From Juglans regia (Eukaryota > Streptophyta > Magnoliopsida > Fagales > Juglandaceae): 64,000 bases of DNA. Location of the stretch: the NCBI RefSeq assembly GCF_001411555.2, contig NC_049914.1, positions 11,274,847 through 11,338,846 of the forward strand, given 5' to 3'. A program made the position numbers and the translations under genes. The notes beneath the pieces were generated by a model that was not told the origin of the DNA, did no database searches, and saw only the letters and a program-made list of their open reading frames with translations. Below are positions 49,101-55,100 of the stretch, in pieces. Numbering within the stretch: position 1 is the stretch's first letter; the number at the start of each line of letters is the position of its first letter.

Positions 49101-52100
49101 CCTCCTGCGTGCACAAGCCACCACTCTTGTTTTAAACATATAGGGAAAGCAAAAATGTTTCTACCATTTGGATATGCAGGCCTGTCCTGTTATTTTGCAG
49201 CCCGCTAACTTAGCAAATATTTGGTCAGACATGGAACAAAATTAGTTTTGTTCAAGCAATAGTTTAGATAATATAGACAGGATTCAACCTAATTTTGGTT
49301 GTTGTTCCTTTTATCTTACCTTTTGTTTTCTTATTATTGTAGTTCATTTAATCTGTAATAAGTATGCCATAGTTACATGCAATTGCAAATCGACTTCCTG
49401 TTTTCCCCTATTTACCCTGTGTTCTTTCCTCCAAGAAAAGTTGGAAAGAACAGACTCTGCTGTTCTCTTCTGAGAGTTTTAACATCCTGGTTACTTGTGC
49501 AGATTGAAGACATGTGCCGCAGAACCAATGCCTCTGCTGTTCCAGTTGTAGCTGATTCGGAAGGTTATATCTATTATTACTCACGAATCTGTTAATATTC
49601 CTGGTGTTCTCATTTGCTAGTCATTGATTGTGCATCCTTTGGCTGTATATTACTTGCCATTCTTCTACAACATATTATTTTGGCTTCTTGGCATTAGACT
49701 TGTATATATTATTTGCTTATAGACTTGACAATAGACAATATTTTAATCTTCTTGACAATAAACGTGTTCACTGTTCATATATATTCTTCTAAAACCTATA
49801 TTATCTGTTCATCAACAGGGTTGATTAAATTCACGGAATGTGAACCTCTATCTTAACTCTTTTCTTTAAGACACAATAAAGGCCTTGCTTCGTTTTCTCA
49901 TTAATTTTTTTTTTTTCATGCATCCTCAGATTTGTTCTGAATGCATAAAAATATTATTTTGTGCTTCCTATGTCTTTGAGAAAGAGTGATTTGGCCTGCG
50001 TACTTGCATAATTGATTTCTGAATGGTCATAAATGTCTTTCTTATATGAATATCCAATATGTTTTCTCTTAAGTAATGCAGGAACGGATTCAAATCCATT
50101 TTCTCTTGATGCGTTAGCTGTGTTCATGTCTCGTGTGCTTCAACGAGTAAATCATCCGGTATATGTTCAGTTCTCATTCTTCAAGCTGTGTACTCAGACC
50201 CCTGAATTTACAATCTTCCTAATATTTTTTTGTTCTTATTTCTTTCAATCTGTAGGGGAATCTTGACAAGGCATCTCCAAATGCCGGCTACGTGCTGCTA
50301 ATGTTTTATAACCTATACGATGGCAAGGCATGCTTATATTCCCAAAAAAAAAAAAACCCGCACTTATCTCTTTTTTATTTTCTCGGAAAATGTGTCATGG
50401 AACGTTTTCTGAAGTCCCTATTCACATCTTACAGAGTCGCAAAGAGTTTGAAGGAGAACTAGTTGAGCGATTTGGCTCACTTGTGAAGATGCCATTGCTG
50501 AAATCCGATAGGTACTTAGCAAGTTTAATCCTAAGATACTTGGTTAAACATTTGACCTACCCCAAAAAAAAAAAGCCAAGATTTTCAAATTGAACAGTTT
50601 TTACTATATTAATAGTTTGTTGCAGTAGCGTACAGTTCAGTGCTGATTTTAATCAAACTTCATTTTCTGACCACTTGCCAATAAAATTATGGTCCTCTTG
50701 TGTCTTTTATAAATTTAAATGGATGCTGTTATTTCATTGCTGTTTGCATATGCAGGACTCCCCTACCGGATAGTGTGAAGTCTATTGTGGAGGAGGGAGT
50801 AGATCTGTACAAGCTGCACACTACCCGACATGGAAGGTTCATGATTAACATTAGCAGCATATTTTATTTATGGATTACTAATATATATAATGTCAAAATA
50901 GGTTAGAATTCTGTTTGAATGGCCGAATCGTTGGCCTTGTGATTTCTCTCTATTATATAAACTGTACAAAGAATTCTATACATGGAAAGAACTACGTATA
51001 TGCTAATTCTATCCCTATACAAGCTGTCAAATATTAAGCTGATTATTCTAAAGAGTAAATCAAGGAAACAAATGTGGAAACAAGTATGGAAACAAATAAT
51101 GGACAGCAAAGCTGTCCATTGACAGCCCCCCTCAAATTGATGTGAGTTGATCAACAAGCATCAATTTGTTACTTAGGAAGCAATGTCGATGACGAGTGAG
51201 AGTCTTGGTGAAGATATCAGCAATTTGTAGTTTAGTGGAAATGAGTTTCAAAGGCTTCACAGATAGAGTGTAGTCGACTTCAATATGCTTTGTGCGCTCG
51301 TGATAGACAAGATTGGCCATGATCTGAATATCACTTGTATTATCAGCGTGTAAAGGTATATGATCGGTCTCAGAGAAGTCTAACTCAGCAAGCAAACCTT
51401 GAAGCCAAATAATTTCGGAACAAGCAAGAGCCATCGCTCGGTACTCAGATTCTGTAGATGACTTAGAAACTCTATCTTGCTTCTTACTCTTCCAGGAGAT
51501 CAACGCATCACCTAAGAGCACGCACCAACCAATGATGGAGCAACGTGTATTAGCACAACCAACCCAATCAGCATCGCTATAAGCAACAAGACGAGGAGAA
51601 TTGCCTGTAGGAAAGAATAAGCCATGGGCAGAAGTGCCCTGAACATATCGTATGATCCTACGGACAGCAGCCAAATGAAGATAACGAGGAGTCTAAAGAA
51701 ACTGGCTGACTTGCTGTACAGCAAAAGAAATATCTGGTCTAGTAATGGTGAGATAGACAAGGCTACCCACTAACTTCCAATATAAACTGGGATCAGTAAG
51801 TAAGTCACCCTCCTCTTTGCGAAGATTGACATTTAATTCCATGGGAGTATCGACAAAGGTAGCTTCTTGTAGTCCAGCTATAGCTACCAAATCACTAGCA
51901 TACTTATGTTGATTGAGTGAAGTACCAGAGGGACTACGATGGACCTCAAGACCAAGAAAATAGGTGAGAGACCCAAGATCTTTCATATGAAAGGATTCTA
52001 AGAGATGAGTCTTGAGCTGAACAAGTAAAGCAGAATCGGAATCAGTGATCACAATATCATCAACATAAACCAAAAGGACAACAATACTCATGTCTGATTT

Positions 52101-55100
52101 CCGAAGAAAAAATGAAGTGTCATATTTACTTTATTTGAAGGAAAATTGTAATAAAGTGGTTCGAAATTTATCAAACCAAATCCTTGGAGCTTGTTTTAGA
52201 CCATAAAGAGAGCGACGAAGTTTACACACATTGGAGGTTGGAGAGAGAAACAATGCCGGGTGTGGCTTCATGTAAATACACTCTTTAAGGTCCTCATGAA
52301 GAAAAGCATTCTTGACATCCATCTGATGTAGTGGCCAATCATTGGAAGCAGCAAGAGCTAGGATCATACGAACAGTGGTCATCTTAGCCACAGGAGCAAA
52401 GGTCTCATAATTGACACACATTATATCCCAAGAATGCACATCTAACAGATTGAGTAGATAATTTATGTCGCTCATGAGGAGGTAAATAAACAAAACATAC
52501 ACAACCAAAGATACGGAGATTATCGTAACTAGGTTGCTTAGCAAACAAGTGAAAATAGGGAGACTCCATGTGTAAGACTTGGGAAGGTAAATGATTAATC
52601 AAGTGAGTAGCAGTTTTCAAAGCCTCGACCTAGAACATGGATGGAACAGAGTATTCAAACAAGAGAGTATGCACCACATCAAGAAGATGACGATTTTTGC
52701 GTTCGGCTACTCCATTTTGTTGGGGAGTAGCGGGACATCAACGTTGATGGATAATACTTTTAGAAGCCAAGAATGCCTGAAACTTAGTAGACAAATATTC
52801 ACCACCAAAATCTATGCGTAATGTCTTAATAGTCGCAGAAAATTGATTGTCAACATACGCTAAAAACTCAGTGAAAGTACGAAAAATCTCAGATTTAGAG
52901 CAAAGAAAATAAACCCAAGTGAATCTGCTATGATCATCAATGAAAGTCACATAGTATTTAAATTTTTCATGTGAACTAACCGGGGAAGGTCCCCAAACAT
53001 CACTATGGATAAGATCAAAGTAGTGAGAAGCTCTACTAGCATGCAAAGGAAATGGAAGAGTTTTGCTTTTACCAAGTTTACAAGAATCACACTCAAGAGA
53101 TAAAGAAGAACATTCTTAAAATCAAGCAGCTCTTGATACCATGTCAAAATAGGTTAGAATGCTGTTTGAATGGCTGAATTGTTGGCCTTGTGATTTCTCT
53201 CTATTATATAAACTGTACAAAGAATTCTATACATGGAAAGAACTACGTATATGCTAATTCTATCCCTATACAATCTGTCAAATATTAAGCTAATTATTCT
53301 AAAGAGTAAATCAAGGAAACAAATATGGACAGCAAAGCTGTCCATTGACATATAATATGTAAAATAACTTGTGCAGAGTAATTGAGCCAGATCCTGACAG
53401 CATTTTAAAGCCAATTATCTGTAGTTACCAAATTATGTACTTCTATCTAGTGTCCAGAATCTTTATCTAGTAATCTAGTAATGTATTTGATTCGTGCAAA
53501 TTAGATTAAATTGGATGATGCCCAAGAACATAAACTTTTCTAACCTTGGGAGGGGTAAAGTAGGTTCATTCACACATCAATTTATTTGGCTGCCCAGAAC
53601 TGATACCAATTAACAGGATTCTGGTGAAAGATAGGGATCGTTGGATCAAATCTGTTCCATTGTTTGGTTACATGAAAGCTTTTCTCTTTGGCTTCTACTT
53701 TGTTTGGAGTGCATTATGTATAAATCTGTTGTAAAGCTATTAATTATCTGATAGTGGATTTTAGAGTTAAAAAATGACTGGCATGGAGAAGTATGAACTG
53801 TTTAATGTTGACAATATTGGCAGGAAAGAAACGGCTGAGCCCAAAGGTTGAGCTGCCAACCTTTCTTTAGAAGTCTGTTTTCTTTAGAACAGTCTTTGCT
53901 TCACTCATGTGAAGCACTTTTCCCTTTGTGTTATTTTCTTTTTTCCTGATAGTGTGTTAATGCTGGCTGGCACTTTAGGGCCCATGGCTTCCATATGCAT
54001 GCTTCCTGTGTACATCCATGTGTGCTTCCCATTAAGATTTTCTTAACCCACACAAGAACTAAAAGGGAAAAGAGAATGAGAAGAAATAGGTGACGTGACT
54101 TGTAGAGAAATGAGATTGCCTTGTTCTCTAGTAATATCCTTGCATAAACACAAAACTATAGCAATAGTTGTGATTGAACTCGCCTCATGATTTAACACTA
54201 AGGTTGCATTCTTATTTGTTTTTGTTTACTTTCTACTTCACTATGCATATGAAATAGAAAGTTTAGGTCTTTTATGTTTCTTCTCCTGTTTCAGATCCTT
54301 TTTTTTTCTTTTTTTTTAAATTCCATTTACTTCCAAGGGATATTTTCTTATTTTTACTATTATTGTTTCCTTACTGCAACTGCTGTTAGATTGGACTCTA
54401 CCAAGGGATCCTATGCAAAAGAGTGGGCCAAATGGGAGAAAGAATTGCGAGGGGTTTTATTTGGCAATGCTGAGTATCTTAACTCTGTACAGGTCAAATT
54501 TGTTTCTTTTTGTTTTGTCCTGTAATGTAATTAATATATTCAGTTTTTTTAATGTGAAAGGTGTTCTATGAGATCAAATTCAGCAAAAACTTATTTTCAT
54601 TCTTTTTCTATTGACATGGTTGTTGGGGGGCTCGATACCCAAATATTCTTAATTAGAGAGGAGGCAAATTTCATCAGGCTGGAAGGCTCTTAGCAATTAT
54701 TTTCTTAAAGTACTTAATTGATTTTCTTTACAATTTCTATGACCACAGGTTCCATTTGAGTTTGCTGTCAAGCAAGTTTTGGAGGAACTGAAAAAGATTG
54801 CAAAGGGTGATTATTCAACGCCAGATACTGAAAAGAGGAAGTTTGGAAACATTGTTTATGCTGCCGTTGATCTGCCTCTTACAGAATTCCAAAGCGTTCT
54901 TGATGATGTATGCAAAAATTTCCTTCGCATCTGTTATTTTGAGTTAACATACAACCAAATAAGCTCACTTGTTCTTTAATGTGTTTTCCTTCGCATCTGT
55001 TATTTTGAGTTAATAGACAACCAAATAAGCTCACTTGTTCTTTAATGTGTTTATTGAATACTAAATTTCTTCCATAAACCCTGCTTAAGGGCCTCAAACA

